Source: Berkiella sp050247135
Lineage (GTDB): Bacteria > Pseudomonadota > Gammaproteobacteria > Berkiellales > Berkiellaceae
Direction: 5' to 3'
Assembly: GCA_050247135.1 (NCBI GenBank)
Contig: JBFWUT010000010.1
Span: 15,209 to 79,208, forward strand
Length of the DNA stretch: 64,000 bases
The stretch's first letter is position 1; every line of letters starts with the position of its first letter. Made by a program: the position numbers and the translations under genes. Under the pieces are notes generated by a model that was not told the origin of the DNA, did no database searches, and saw only the letters and a list, made by a program, of their open reading frames with translations. Of this stretch, positions 27,631 to 35,544 are shown piece by piece.

Positions 27631-28455
27631 TTATAGCGCATCAAGAGGTTTCTTACCTACAACTAAGCAGCTTTGATAAAAACCAAAAACACCTTTATCA
27701 TCATTGATTAATCGATGCATCTCTTGAGCACGCTTGTGCCACTCGTCCTGACTCATGCCATGATCGATAGCATATTGCTTGTAACCTTCCATCGCAGCTC
27801 CCGCTAGCAATTGCTTTTGCTCTTGAGTATAGAGCAGCGGTTGATGCAACATGGCAAATTGAATATCAAAACCGACACTTTTCATTTGCGTGTAGAGTTT
27901 CATGCCAAAATTTCCATCACGAGCCTCCCCTTCTTTTTCGAGCGGCAAACGCTCACCCAATCGTTCACTGCCCCAACCACTGATGGGAGGATAGGAGTAG
28001 GCAGCACTCACAATACCTTCTTCTGCAACAAACAGCCCCTCTTTAGGTAATTTGTCATAGACTTTTTGGATAATCTGAGTAGGATTTTTCAAGTGATGAA
28101 GTATAAAACGACAATAGATGAGATCAAAAGTTTCCTTTAATTGCGCAATGTCATAAGCTGAAAGTACTTTAAAAGTTAACCACGGCGGGCATACTCTTTG
28201 AGTTAATTCGATGGTAGCATTGATCTGATTTTCATTGTTATCAATGGCTAACACGCTACCTTGTGGCCCGACTTGCTCTGCTAACCACACACTCATAGCA
28301 CCACGGCCACACCCTATATCCAACACACGCATACCCGGCTTTAGGCCAGCTGCTAGCAATTGTTGTTGGGTATTAGGGTTAAACATCACATCTAAAATAT
28401 CTAAACCTTCTTGACCTTTAGGACCAATATCGAACTCATATTTTTCATCACTCAT
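27631..28455 (-). CDS. SAM-dependent methyltransferase (class I)
   Basis: A 274-aa protein with a Rossmann-type methyltransferase domain: motif I VLDIGCGRGAMS, acidic loop AIDNNENQ, and motif IV region FDLIYCRFILHHLKNP. The C-terminal 100 residues form a variable substrate lid. An in-frame ATG at 28494 would overlap the permease gene; the ATG at 28455 has AGGAAA at good spacing and is preferred. It lies 19 nt downstream of the permease-like gene and is probably co-transcribed. The substrate is unknown. Confidence 0.82.
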   Translation of the reverse strand: MSDEKYEFDIGPKGQEGLDILDVMFNPNTQQQLLAAGLKPGMRVLDIGCGRGAMSVWLAEQVGPQGSVLAIDNNENQINATIELTQRVCPPWLTFKVLSAYDIAQLKETFDLIYCRFILHHLKNPTQIIQKVYDKLPKEGLFVAEEGIVSAAYSYPPISGWGSERLGERLPLEKEGEARDGNFGMKLYTQMKSVGFDIQFAMLHQPLLYTQEQKQLLAGAAMEGYKQYAIDHGMSQDEWHKRAQEMHRLINDDKGVFGFYQSCLVVGKKPLDAL

Positions 28456-28474
28456 GAGACATTTCCTATGTACA

Positions 28475-29704
28475 TCATTCCGCTGGGATCCCAAGCAATA
28501 CCACCAAAGCCATTAATATCAACAAACCAAAATACAGTATGGATTTAATCAATTTATGCTTTATTTTTTTCACACGATGGATGGTAAGAAGCGTTATAAA
28601 GAGCTGAATACAATAATAAAATGCAAATGCTTTGGAAGCAATGGATATAATTTCAAAAATATCAGTTGTCCAGGTGAGAACACAAGAACATGTCGTTGTG
28701 AGCAAATAAGCATTATTAATCGAGATTTTCTTTAAAAAGGCTTCTGTCAGCAAACCGGCTGCACCAATAGTATCCGCCACTGCCGCACTGAATTGACTCA
28801 TCATGGCAGCGACCAATATTAACAGAGGAAGGCTAACAGCAACTTTGCCTGATACAGAAATGATCAGTGTTTCATCAACCTTGGATAAATTACCAATGAT
28901 TGGCATGGCTACCAAAATAAACAATACATAAATGATGCCTGAAATAATTTGCGCATGCTTCATTGAAAGCGTTCTGGTATCAGCATCATATTTTTCACCT
29001 AAATATCGCGATGTTTCAAACCCTTGCACAATAATAACCAGCCCTAATACTTTTTTTATTCCGTTCCAAAGAGATCCATCTGGCTTTTGAAATGATTCTA
29101 TTCCCTGCCCTAACAAAAGATTAACATCATAAATTAAGTAACCTACTATCATAGCAGCAATAATGGCAAGTTTTGTGTTCACGCAAAATATCTCAAACAA
29201 CTCAAGTCTGGATAATCCACGAAACTTGCCGGCCAAAGCAATAAATATTAAAATGAAAGTAGTTATCACATTAACCATAAAGGGGGTTTTGTAACCAATT
29301 GCTTGCAATACAAAGGCACTTAGCAATTTTAAATAAAAAGTAACAGAAATGACGTAAGCAACCCCTAAAGCTGGTCTTGATAGCAGTCGCGCACGAAAGA
29401 GCCATACGGATGTTTTATCATCATCCTTAGCAGGTTCAGAATATGAAATGTTAAGTCGCATACTACTGCCAAGAGCATAAGCGACAATCACTATCCCAAT
29501 CATGATCCAAACGGCATATTTACCGCCAACCAACATCAGTAACGGTGCAGATACTAGAAATCCGCTACCAATAATGGATGCTAGAGGCGTTACCGTTGCA
29601 TGCCACATGCTTGACTGTCGAATATTTTTTGAAAACAAAATCCCAACAAGCACTAATGCAATAGTGATAATAATAATATTATTAACTATCGCATACATTT
29701 GCAT
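28475..29704 (-). CDS. Multi-spanning permease-like membrane protein (APC/NSS-type fold, putative)
   Basis: A 409-aa inner-membrane protein with about eleven transmembrane helices. The early segment TPLASIIGSGFLVSAPLLM has an unwound-helix-like GSG as in APC-fold transporters, and a later helix reads MMSQFSAAVADTIGAAGLL. I cannot name a close family. It forms a unit with the downstream methyltransferase and is preceded (9 nt) by a small cysteine-rich membrane protein gene, so the three may form an operon. Confidence 0.7.
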   Translation of the reverse strand: MQMYAIVNNIIIITIALVLVGILFSKNIRQSSMWHATVTPLASIIGSGFLVSAPLLMLVGGKYAVWIMIGIVIVAYALGSSMRLNISYSEPAKDDDKTSVWLFRARLLSRPALGVAYVISVTFYLKLLSAFVLQAIGYKTPFMVNVITTFILIFIALAGKFRGLSRLELFEIFCVNTKLAIIAAMIVGYLIYDVNLLLGQGIESFQKPDGSLWNGIKKVLGLVIIVQGFETSRYLGEKYDADTRTLSMKHAQIISGIIYVLFILVAMPIIGNLSKVDETLIISVSGKVAVSLPLLILVAAMMSQFSAAVADTIGAAGLLTEAFLKKISINNAYLLTTTCSCVLTWTTDIFEIISIASKAFAFYYCIQLFITLLTIHRVKKIKHKLIKSILYFGLLILMALVVLLGIPAE

Positions 29705-29712
29705 GGTTGCTC

Positions 29713-30048
29713 TTATTTAAGGGTATTATCTTGTGGCGCTGTATCTTTCCTACATGTTTTCCAACAACAGATTTTGTGGCACAGGTTATAAATCCAGGCG
29801 ATAAGCAAACCACAAATGAATCCATCAACAAGCGCAAAAAGCGTTCCAAGCAAAATTCCCTTCGGAGTAGGTGCATAGCCTGCATAAATTGAAGCTAACA
29901 CTTGTTGGAACGCTGCTCCGTAATTAAACTTCCACACCAAAACGCCTAACATGAGCACGCCTAATGCCCAAGTGACGCCAATGGCTGTTCCCAGGCAGCA
30001 TGCACACATTTTTCTGCAACAATCCGTTTGGCAGTTACTCGCGTTCAT
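29713..30048 (-). CDS. Small cysteine-rich membrane protein (holin-like hypothetical)
   Basis: A 111-aa protein with an N-terminal cysteine-rich stretch (CQTDCCRKMCACC), three hydrophobic segments (about 18-42, 65-85 with GILLGTLFALVDGFICGLL, and the end of the helix) and a second Cys-rich tail (CHKICCWKTC). The Gly-rich central helices resemble small holin-like or membrane-associated proteins, but no function is claimed. It is 9 nt upstream of the permease-like gene. Confidence 0.62.
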   Translation of the reverse strand: MNASNCQTDCCRKMCACCLGTAIGVTWALGVLMLGVLVWKFNYGAAFQQVLASIYAGYAPTPKGILLGTLFALVDGFICGLLIAWIYNLCHKICCWKTCRKDTAPQDNTLK

Positions 30049-30083
30049 GATTACTTCCTTATCTAACAGTCTTTAATAGATAT

Positions 30084-30120
30084 CGTTAAATCCACAGTAA
30101 ACCGCACTGTGATTTTAACG
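30084..30120. repeat. Imperfect inverted repeat in a divergent promoter region
   Basis: CGTTAAATCCACAG and CTGTGATTTTAACG pair with one mismatch/bulge. It lies between the starts of two divergent genes and could be an operator or 5'-UTR hairpin. Confidence 0.3.
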
Positions 30121-30192
30121 AGGCTTACACTCTTGATTTTTGCAATCATAAATAGTTAAATGCATTCTTTACCGTAAAATTGTTAGTTGAAC

Positions 30193-30672
30193 ATGAATAA
30201 TCTCTGCCAAACAGCAGAAAATATCTATTACGGGTTACTTTGGGGATTATGTACCGTTAAAGATTGCGTTATGTTTGCAGATGATATGATTAACACCCTA
30301 GACTCTGTTCCCTATCCAATTATCGAGCTCTCCTTAAGCACCACAACGACTTCCGCCATGAACGCGATAAAACCCCTCATTACAACCTCTAACAAATTTG
30401 AAGTTTATCGTTTTGTCTTGGGTAGAATGCATTATCTGGGGCTTCAGGAGCCCGAACGTTTAGTCCATTTTGCAAACCTTCTTTTCCAAGAGGCTATTAC
30501 TATGGAATATAAGATACCTGATGAATTTGAATTATTTACGATGGACCATGAATATGAAATTGCCGATGTTCTAGGAAACAATTATGAAAATGCTAATCAC
30601 GATTTTTTACAAGCGTTGTTAGCATTTCGAAAAGAAAACAGCCATAGTCCAGATTGGTTTGCAGTCAATTAG
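30193..30672 (+). CDS. Hypothetical protein
   Basis: A 159-aa soluble protein with no recognised domain. It is mainly helical in appearance, acidic overall, with a Thr/Ser run (LSTTTTSAMNAI) near residue 50. A TTG two codons upstream is an alternative start; neither has a strong RBS. Its 3' end overlaps the convergent methyltransferase gene by 8 nt. Confidence 0.55.
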   Translation: MNNLCQTAENIYYGLLWGLCTVKDCVMFADDMINTLDSVPYPIIELSLSTTTTSAMNAIKPLITTSNKFEVYRFVLGRMHYLGLQEPERLVHFANLLFQEAITMEYKIPDEFELFTMDHEYEIADVLGNNYENANHDFLQALLAFRKENSHSPDWFAVN

Positions 30673-31450
30673 ATGATGGCTTTTTTGCAATCATGACAAT
30701 ACGCTCTGATTTAGTGTCTTCAAATTTTTCTCCATTAATCGCGCATTGACCTTGCACCTTAAAACCATTTCGTTCCAGCATTTTTTTGAGCTCTTTAACA
30801 GAGTATATTTGCAAAGTTTGCACATCATGTGAAATTTGAGGTTTGCCGTTATTTTTTTGTACACAAGAAGTGGTATAAGAAGCTAAGATCCCTTCTTTAT
30901 CAATCGTACTATATTGAACAATTCGAGATTTAGTATTACCTCTCAAGGTTTGCCAATCAATGGTGAGGGTTGTAACGTTATTTCCGTGCAAGAGATAACT
31001 TAAATTATAAATATCAAAAATATAAAGACCACCCGGATTTAGATTCGCATAAATATTACGAATTGCTTTTTCAAAGTCGCTTTTTGTGAGATGTCCAATC
31101 GCGTTAAATATGGTAATGACAGCATCAAATTGACCAATTTTGCTAGTACGCATATCCCCTTTAATAAATTTAACTGCTCTTTTTTCTGTTTTAGCACGGG
31201 TTCTCGCCATTTTAAGCATGTTGGCATTAATATCAGAACCCACCACGGCAAAGCCCCGCTTTAATAGCCAAAAAACTTGAGAACCTGTACCACAAGTTAG
31301 ATCAAGCACAGATTTTACTTTATAGTTTTTAAGCAACGTTTCAATGGTTTGATTAGTGACTTTTGAATTCGCTTCATTGAAGGCATCGTATTCTTTGGCC
31401 TGATGGCTATAATGAGATGCTTTGGCGCTTTTGTGCGACATTTTTTTCAT
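30665..31450 (-). CDS. SAM-dependent methyltransferase (class I)
   Basis: A 261-aa methyltransferase. Motif I is SVLDLTCGTGSQVFWL, with acidic loop GSDINANMLKMAR and motif II GDMRTSKIGQFDAVITIF. An AAGGAA site lies 6 nt before the ATG. The lysine-rich N-terminus and the HYSHQAKEYDAFNE opening are seen in small-molecule methyltransferases. The substrate is unknown. It is unrelated in detail to the methyltransferase at 27631. Confidence 0.84.
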   Translation of the reverse strand: MKKMSHKSAKASHYSHQAKEYDAFNEANSKVTNQTIETLLKNYKVKSVLDLTCGTGSQVFWLLKRGFAVVGSDINANMLKMARTRAKTEKRAVKFIKGDMRTSKIGQFDAVITIFNAIGHLTKSDFEKAIRNIYANLNPGGLYIFDIYNLSYLLHGNNVTTLTIDWQTLRGNTKSRIVQYSTIDKEGILASYTTSCVQKNNGKPQISHDVQTLQIYSVKELKKMLERNGFKVQGQCAINGEKFEDTKSERIVMIAKKPSSN

Positions 31451-31523
31451 TATTGTTCCTTAATATACCCATTCCATTTGAAGATGCAAAGCATACAAAC
31501 AAGATATACCGCTCACATGAAAT

Positions 31524-32009
31524 TCAAAGTATCGAATTTTGAAAGGCGAGTTGTATATTTATAATCATGTAACACATTAACAACTCAGGCCCAAACGGTT
31601 TGAGTTCAAATAACGGTTTAAATCCACACTTTTCATAAAATAGATAGGTTTTAAGATAGTTAGGATCTTGATGTTTGGGACTTAAAGTTTCCACGGTAAT
31701 GGTTTGAAAACCTTTTTGCCTACAATCTTTCACTGCAGCTTGTAATAGTTGTGTACCCACTTGTTTGCCATGAAATGCTCTTTTAACAGCCATCCAATAA
31801 ATATTAGCATTATTATTAAAGGGATATTCAAGCGTTATCATCCCTATAAAGTCTTGCTCCTCTTTGATAGCGATTGACGTGCGTTCAAGGCAACCTTTGG
31901 CATATTGCTCATTGGCAATCGGGATCCCAAACCATTCAGGTAAATCCGCCGTGAGTTCACGGCAGATTTTTTCAGCTTGGTGAGGTGAAATTAATTCAAT
32001 TTTTTGCAT
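31524..32009 (-). CDS. GNAT-family acetyltransferase
   Basis: A 161-aa acetyl-CoA-dependent N-acetyltransferase. The acetyl-CoA loop is VKRAFHGKQVGTQLLQAA (motif A) and the C-terminal β-strand region is FYEKCGFKPLFELKPFG. Its start codon shares one nucleotide with the stop of the upstream LRR gene (TAATG), so the two are coupled. The substrate is unknown. Confidence 0.85.
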   Translation of the reverse strand: MQKIELISPHQAEKICRELTADLPEWFGIPIANEQYAKGCLERTSIAIKEEQDFIGMITLEYPFNNNANIYWMAVKRAFHGKQVGTQLLQAAVKDCRQKGFQTITVETLSPKHQDPNYLKTYLFYEKCGFKPLFELKPFGPELLMCYMIINIQLAFQNSIL

Positions 32010-32821
32010 TATTTATATTTTCTTCTTTCGATGAATTCAGGATCTTGTGCCACTTCTGTCTCAAATGAATTTTGTGGGGTAACCAGATCAAGGTAAAGTC
32101 TAAGATGATTCAATTTATCTTCCGTGCTACAAAATTCACTAGCGAATTCGTTCCCCTCTAACAAATGCAAAACTTCCTCATCAGAGGCAGCCTTGAGAAC
32201 ATCACTCATTTTAAATATTTGCATACGATTTAACCCTTTAAATGAGTGGATCAATCGGTCAGTTTCAGTAGAAACCTGATTATAATTAAAATCGATTGAA
32301 GTCAAAGCCGTTTTAGGAATAATACTCGCTAACAATTTAGCACTTTCTTCATTCACGACGGCTCCGATGAACTCAAATCTCGTTAAATTAGTTCCCGGTA
32401 ACCCAGAGATACAACAGTTGATACAATCAGAGCTAAGACTATTATGATTTATCAGCAAAGTTTTTACAGGCGTGCCGACAAGCGCCCTGGCTAATGTAGT
32501 ATAAAATGCAGGGTCAACATAAGATGTCAATTTAGATGATAAGTCTAAATTGACAAGATTCTCTGTAATTAAAGCCTGATGCAAAGGCTCAGGATCTCCC
32601 TGCGACACGCTATGCAACTGTTCTAAAATTGGTTTGAGCTTTTGTTCTTTATCTTGTTCTTCTTTTTTCTTCATTTCATAATAAGCACTAAAAGCTCCTG
32701 CACCAACGTCAAATGCCGTTTTTAGCAATTGATCATGCTGTTCTGGATAATGTCTTAATTTCGGATGGTCAATTAATGATGCCAAATCTTCAAATGGTTC
32801 TGGAGTTTTGCCGTAATTCAT
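32009..32821 (-). CDS. Leucine-rich-repeat-like protein, putative effector
   Basis: A 270-aa soluble protein. Residues ~95-200 show irregular LRR-like units: ENLVNLDLSSKL, TPVKTLLINHNSLSS, TNLTRFEFIGAVVNEESAKL and TALTSIDFNYNQVSTE. These resemble ribonuclease-inhibitor type repeats, with L..L.l..N spacing. The N-terminus has a lysine/glutamate coiled segment (MKKKEEQDKEQKLKPI). Similar LRR proteins are secreted by Legionella-type bacteria, but no secretion signal can be proved. It is coupled to the GNAT gene. Confidence 0.6.
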   Translation of the reverse strand: MNYGKTPEPFEDLASLIDHPKLRHYPEQHDQLLKTAFDVGAGAFSAYYEMKKKEEQDKEQKLKPILEQLHSVSQGDPEPLHQALITENLVNLDLSSKLTSYVDPAFYTTLARALVGTPVKTLLINHNSLSSDCINCCISGLPGTNLTRFEFIGAVVNEESAKLLASIIPKTALTSIDFNYNQVSTETDRLIHSFKGLNRMQIFKMSDVLKAASDEEVLHLLEGNEFASEFCSTEDKLNHLRLYLDLVTPQNSFETEVAQDPEFIERRKYK

Positions 32822-32875
32822 TTTATATCCTTTAAAATAGATCTGCTTTAATTATTTTGCAAAGGGGAAATCAAT

Positions 32876-34195
32876 TCATTTTTTTGGATTATTTTTCTCT
32901 TTGTCGATAAATATTTTGATCTCTTTTAAGCTGACAAGTATTTCTTGCTTGCGCTGGTAGAACGTTGGAAGATAATCATAAATTAATTCATGCAACCCTT
33001 TTGGCAATTTGGCTAAACGCAATAAATGAGTTTCTTCTCGTTTCGAGGCAGGATAATACACCTCATTCATAGCGAACAGGATCTGCGTTGCCGCATCTAA
33101 CGCTCTAAACAACATAAATTGAAAAGCTAATATGCCAATATTGCGCTGGTTGAAATTTTCAAGTTCGTTAAGGCTTTCATTAAAAATAGTAAGGTTATCT
33201 TGAATGATTGCCTTTTTTAAGCGTTGGGAAAATGGGCGAAGCTGCTTTTTAGTGGTGGTTAACCAATTATTCTTTTCATATAAGCATTGCGATTGCTCTA
33301 ACAGAGCTAACAGCGTATAAGGTCTAAATTGAAAATCGTCTAAGGTAGTTTTACCCTCTAAAGTGACTTTATTGACAACCTCTTCTACCCAGGTCGCCAT
33401 GTTGTACCCAATCTCTATTTTCTTGTCATTGAACAAAAATTCATCATTGATAGGCGTCCAAGTCGTTTCCCAATTCTCATGGCTTTTTTCTAGATTGAGG
33501 TCTTTGATCTGATGTTGTTCATAGACTTTTTGCCGGAGTTCGGGATAAGGGATCAAATCTTCACAAATCACTAACAGATCAATATCAGACTTCTCATCGA
33601 ATGTCCCCTCTGCATAAGAGCCATAACAAAGTACTGCGACAATATCGAGATCTTTGGCTAAGCTTTGGATCAAAGGCTTTAATGTTTCTACAGAAAATAG
33701 TGAAGGGTGCTTTGATTCTTCATTGATAACCGCGATATTTTTTAACAAACCTTGAGTTTGAACTTCATCCTTAAAAAATTTGACATAAAATGTTTTAGAA
33801 AACTGTGGGTTTTTAATATTTTCTCTAACAAATTCTGCTGTAAAACCACACTTTTGATAAAACCCAGGCGCTTGGAAGGCGCTGGTGACTAGATTAATGT
33901 TATTGAAGCCTTTGCCAATAAAGTGCTGTTCGAGTGTTTCTAATAGTCTTTTCCCATAACCTTTACCCCGAAGGTCTTGGGCAACCCAAATATTATTTAT
34001 GTAAATTTCAGCGAAAATTGTATAAGCCTCTAACACCCCTTTAGGCTCATTATTTTCGTCCATTAAAACAAAAGAGAATGACTTATAATTATCTTCAATG
34101 CCACGTGCACTCTCGTAAGCAATAAAGCCTTGGTGCATTTTATCTTCAATAGCATGGGGAATTTTATCCACATACTTAATTTTATAGTCTTTCAT
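32876..34195 (-). CDS. GNAT acetyltransferase fused to a nucleotidyltransferase domain
   Basis: A 439-aa protein with two catalytic domains. Residues ~1-140 are a GNAT domain (IWVAQDLRGKGYGKRLLETL, acetyl-CoA loop RGKGYG at 76-81; FYQKCGFTAE). Residues ~165-270 are a Pol-beta-type nucleotidyltransferase with GSYAEGTFDEKSDIDLLVI (Gly192-Ser193, Asp204, Asp206). The rest is helical and HEPN/KNTase-like. Each half alone resembles aminoglycoside-modifying or MNT-toxin enzymes; the substrate is unknown. The frame is continuous through the junction. Confidence 0.8.
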   Translation of the reverse strand: MKDYKIKYVDKIPHAIEDKMHQGFIAYESARGIEDNYKSFSFVLMDENNEPKGVLEAYTIFAEIYINNIWVAQDLRGKGYGKRLLETLEQHFIGKGFNNINLVTSAFQAPGFYQKCGFTAEFVRENIKNPQFSKTFYVKFFKDEVQTQGLLKNIAVINEESKHPSLFSVETLKPLIQSLAKDLDIVAVLCYGSYAEGTFDEKSDIDLLVICEDLIPYPELRQKVYEQHQIKDLNLEKSHENWETTWTPINDEFLFNDKKIEIGYNMATWVEEVVNKVTLEGKTTLDDFQFRPYTLLALLEQSQCLYEKNNWLTTTKKQLRPFSQRLKKAIIQDNLTIFNESLNELENFNQRNIGILAFQFMLFRALDAATQILFAMNEVYYPASKREETHLLRLAKLPKGLHELIYDYLPTFYQRKQEILVSLKEIKIFIDKEKNNPKK

Positions 34196-34204
34196 AATGG
34201 CTTC

Positions 34205-34801
34205 TTATAGTGACCATCTTCGTTTTGGAGTTTCTACAGTAGCAGGCGCGGTAACTGCTTGAAATTTATCAAGCGGCAACCCAACTCTTTCATAAACATT
34301 TTCTAATGACATTCTTTTTACTTTTGTAACCAATTCATCCTCTTCTTCTAGATGATATCCACCTGAAAAATCATTAAAAAGAGCGATGTTGGCGCATTCG
34401 TTTTCGTCTTTTTCAAAAAATATCTCGCCTGCCGCGATGACTTCAAAGCTTTTATTTGCCAGATAATAATGATGCATTTGACCTATCCTTAACTCATAAT
34501 CGCCATTATTAAGCAGGATCACATAGGGATAGTTACCCGTTGGAATTTTAACACTGCCATCATGATTAGCTCGCAGCTGATAATGCAAAGAAGGCTCTTG
34601 TGACACAAGCTCTAAATAATAAAAGTGGAGGCCCCGCATTAATATTCTTTCCCCTAGTTCTGAACGGGCTCTGGTCCTATAGAGGTTCAGTAAGATACTA
34701 AAAGGTCTTAAGCTATGTTGATCGGGATGTTCTTGTAAAGAATAAAGTGCGCTTCGGTGGTGTAATGGACTGGCACTAGCTTCGGGATGATTGTCCTTCA
34801 T
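34205..34801 (-). CDS. Hypothetical protein with AGE...SGGYH motif
   Basis: A 198-aa protein. The open frame extends upstream to 34930, but a strong AGGAGGG precedes the ATG at 34801, so this start is preferred. The core YPYVILLNNGDYELRIGQMH then KSFEVIAAGEIFFE and NIALFNDFSGGYHLEEED resembles a β-rich module with a terminal SG(G/H)Y motif found in secreted proteins of intracellular bacteria. That resemblance is from memory and weak. It is nine nt upstream of the GNAT-NTase gene, so probably in one transcript. Confidence 0.55.
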   Translation of the reverse strand: MKDNHPEASASPLHHRSALYSLQEHPDQHSLRPFSILLNLYRTRARSELGERILMRGLHFYYLELVSQEPSLHYQLRANHDGSVKIPTGNYPYVILLNNGDYELRIGQMHHYYLANKSFEVIAAGEIFFEKDENECANIALFNDFSGGYHLEEEDELVTKVKRMSLENVYERVGLPLDKFQAVTAPATVETPKRRWSL

Positions 34802-34953
34802 ATTGGGTTCCCTCCTGATGGGAGCACTTGGGGGACTGTGTAATGACTTTATCACGGCATCAAAGCCTGTCAAATAGGTTAGACTAGACGAGGCACCGAG
34901 TGTTTGAGACGCGATGGTGCGAAAACGCAATTTAGGCTTAATGAAAATTCAAA

Positions 34954-35078
34954 GCCATTTGCTTTTCCCCTCAAGGGGGACCTAGTAGGCTAGGCGCCTT
35001 GAGACAAGCCGAGGAGTTTACGCTTTGGTAAATGACGAGGGCGAGGAGAAAAGGCAACAACGCCTAAAGGCAAATGGC
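34954..35078. repeat. Palindromic intergenic repeat, copy A (downstream of tRNA-Pro)
   Basis: A ~125-bp element with terminal inverted arms GCCATTTGC/GCAAATGGC. Read on the minus strand it shares ordered blocks with copy B at 54442-54567: GCGTTGTTGCCTT, GTCAT-TAC, GCGTA-ACTCCT and GGCGCCTAGCCTA. No ORF is present. It is a MITE-like or REP-like dispersed element. Confidence 0.7.
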
Positions 35079-35086
35079 GAAGAATT

Positions 35087-35165
<79 letters not shown>

Positions 35166-35216
35166 AAATGAGGAGCCATTCTACAAAAAGGATGAGCAAA
35201 AAGAAATACTTAGACA

Positions 35217-35540
35217 TTAACCTTCAAAGTCAGAATCATGGCTCTCAAGTTCGCCTTCAAAGCGCTCTACTCGTGCTTTGAGTTTTTGACCTGGCTTGAA
35301 TGTGACTACTCTTCTGGCACTGATAGGAATATCCTGGCCTGTTTTAGGATTTCTGCCTGGACGCTCATTTTTATCACGTAGGTCGAAATTACCAAAGCCC
35401 GATACCTTGACGGATTCTCCCCGCTCTAGAGCTCGCCTTACCTCTTCAAAGAGAAGCTCTACCATGTCCTTGGCATCACGCTTATTCATCCCTAAAGACT
35501 CAGCAAGCGCCTCAGATATCTCTGCTTTTGTTAAAGCCAT
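35217..35540 (-). CDS. ihfA: Integration host factor subunit alpha
   Basis: A 107-aa HU/IHF-family DNA-bending protein. MALTKAEISEALAESLGMNK and VKVSGFGNFDLRDKNERPGR are diagnostic. The intercalating Pro lies in RPGRNPKTG. Its position 4 nt after pheT and at the end of the thrS-pheT operon identifies the alpha subunit. The C-terminal tail is a few residues longer and acidic (ESHDSDFEG). Confidence 0.96.
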   Translation of the reverse strand: MALTKAEISEALAESLGMNKRDAKDMVELLFEEVRRALERGESVKVSGFGNFDLRDKNERPGRNPKTGQDIPISARRVVTFKPGQKLKARVERFEGELESHDSDFEG

Positions 35541-35544
35541 GAGT

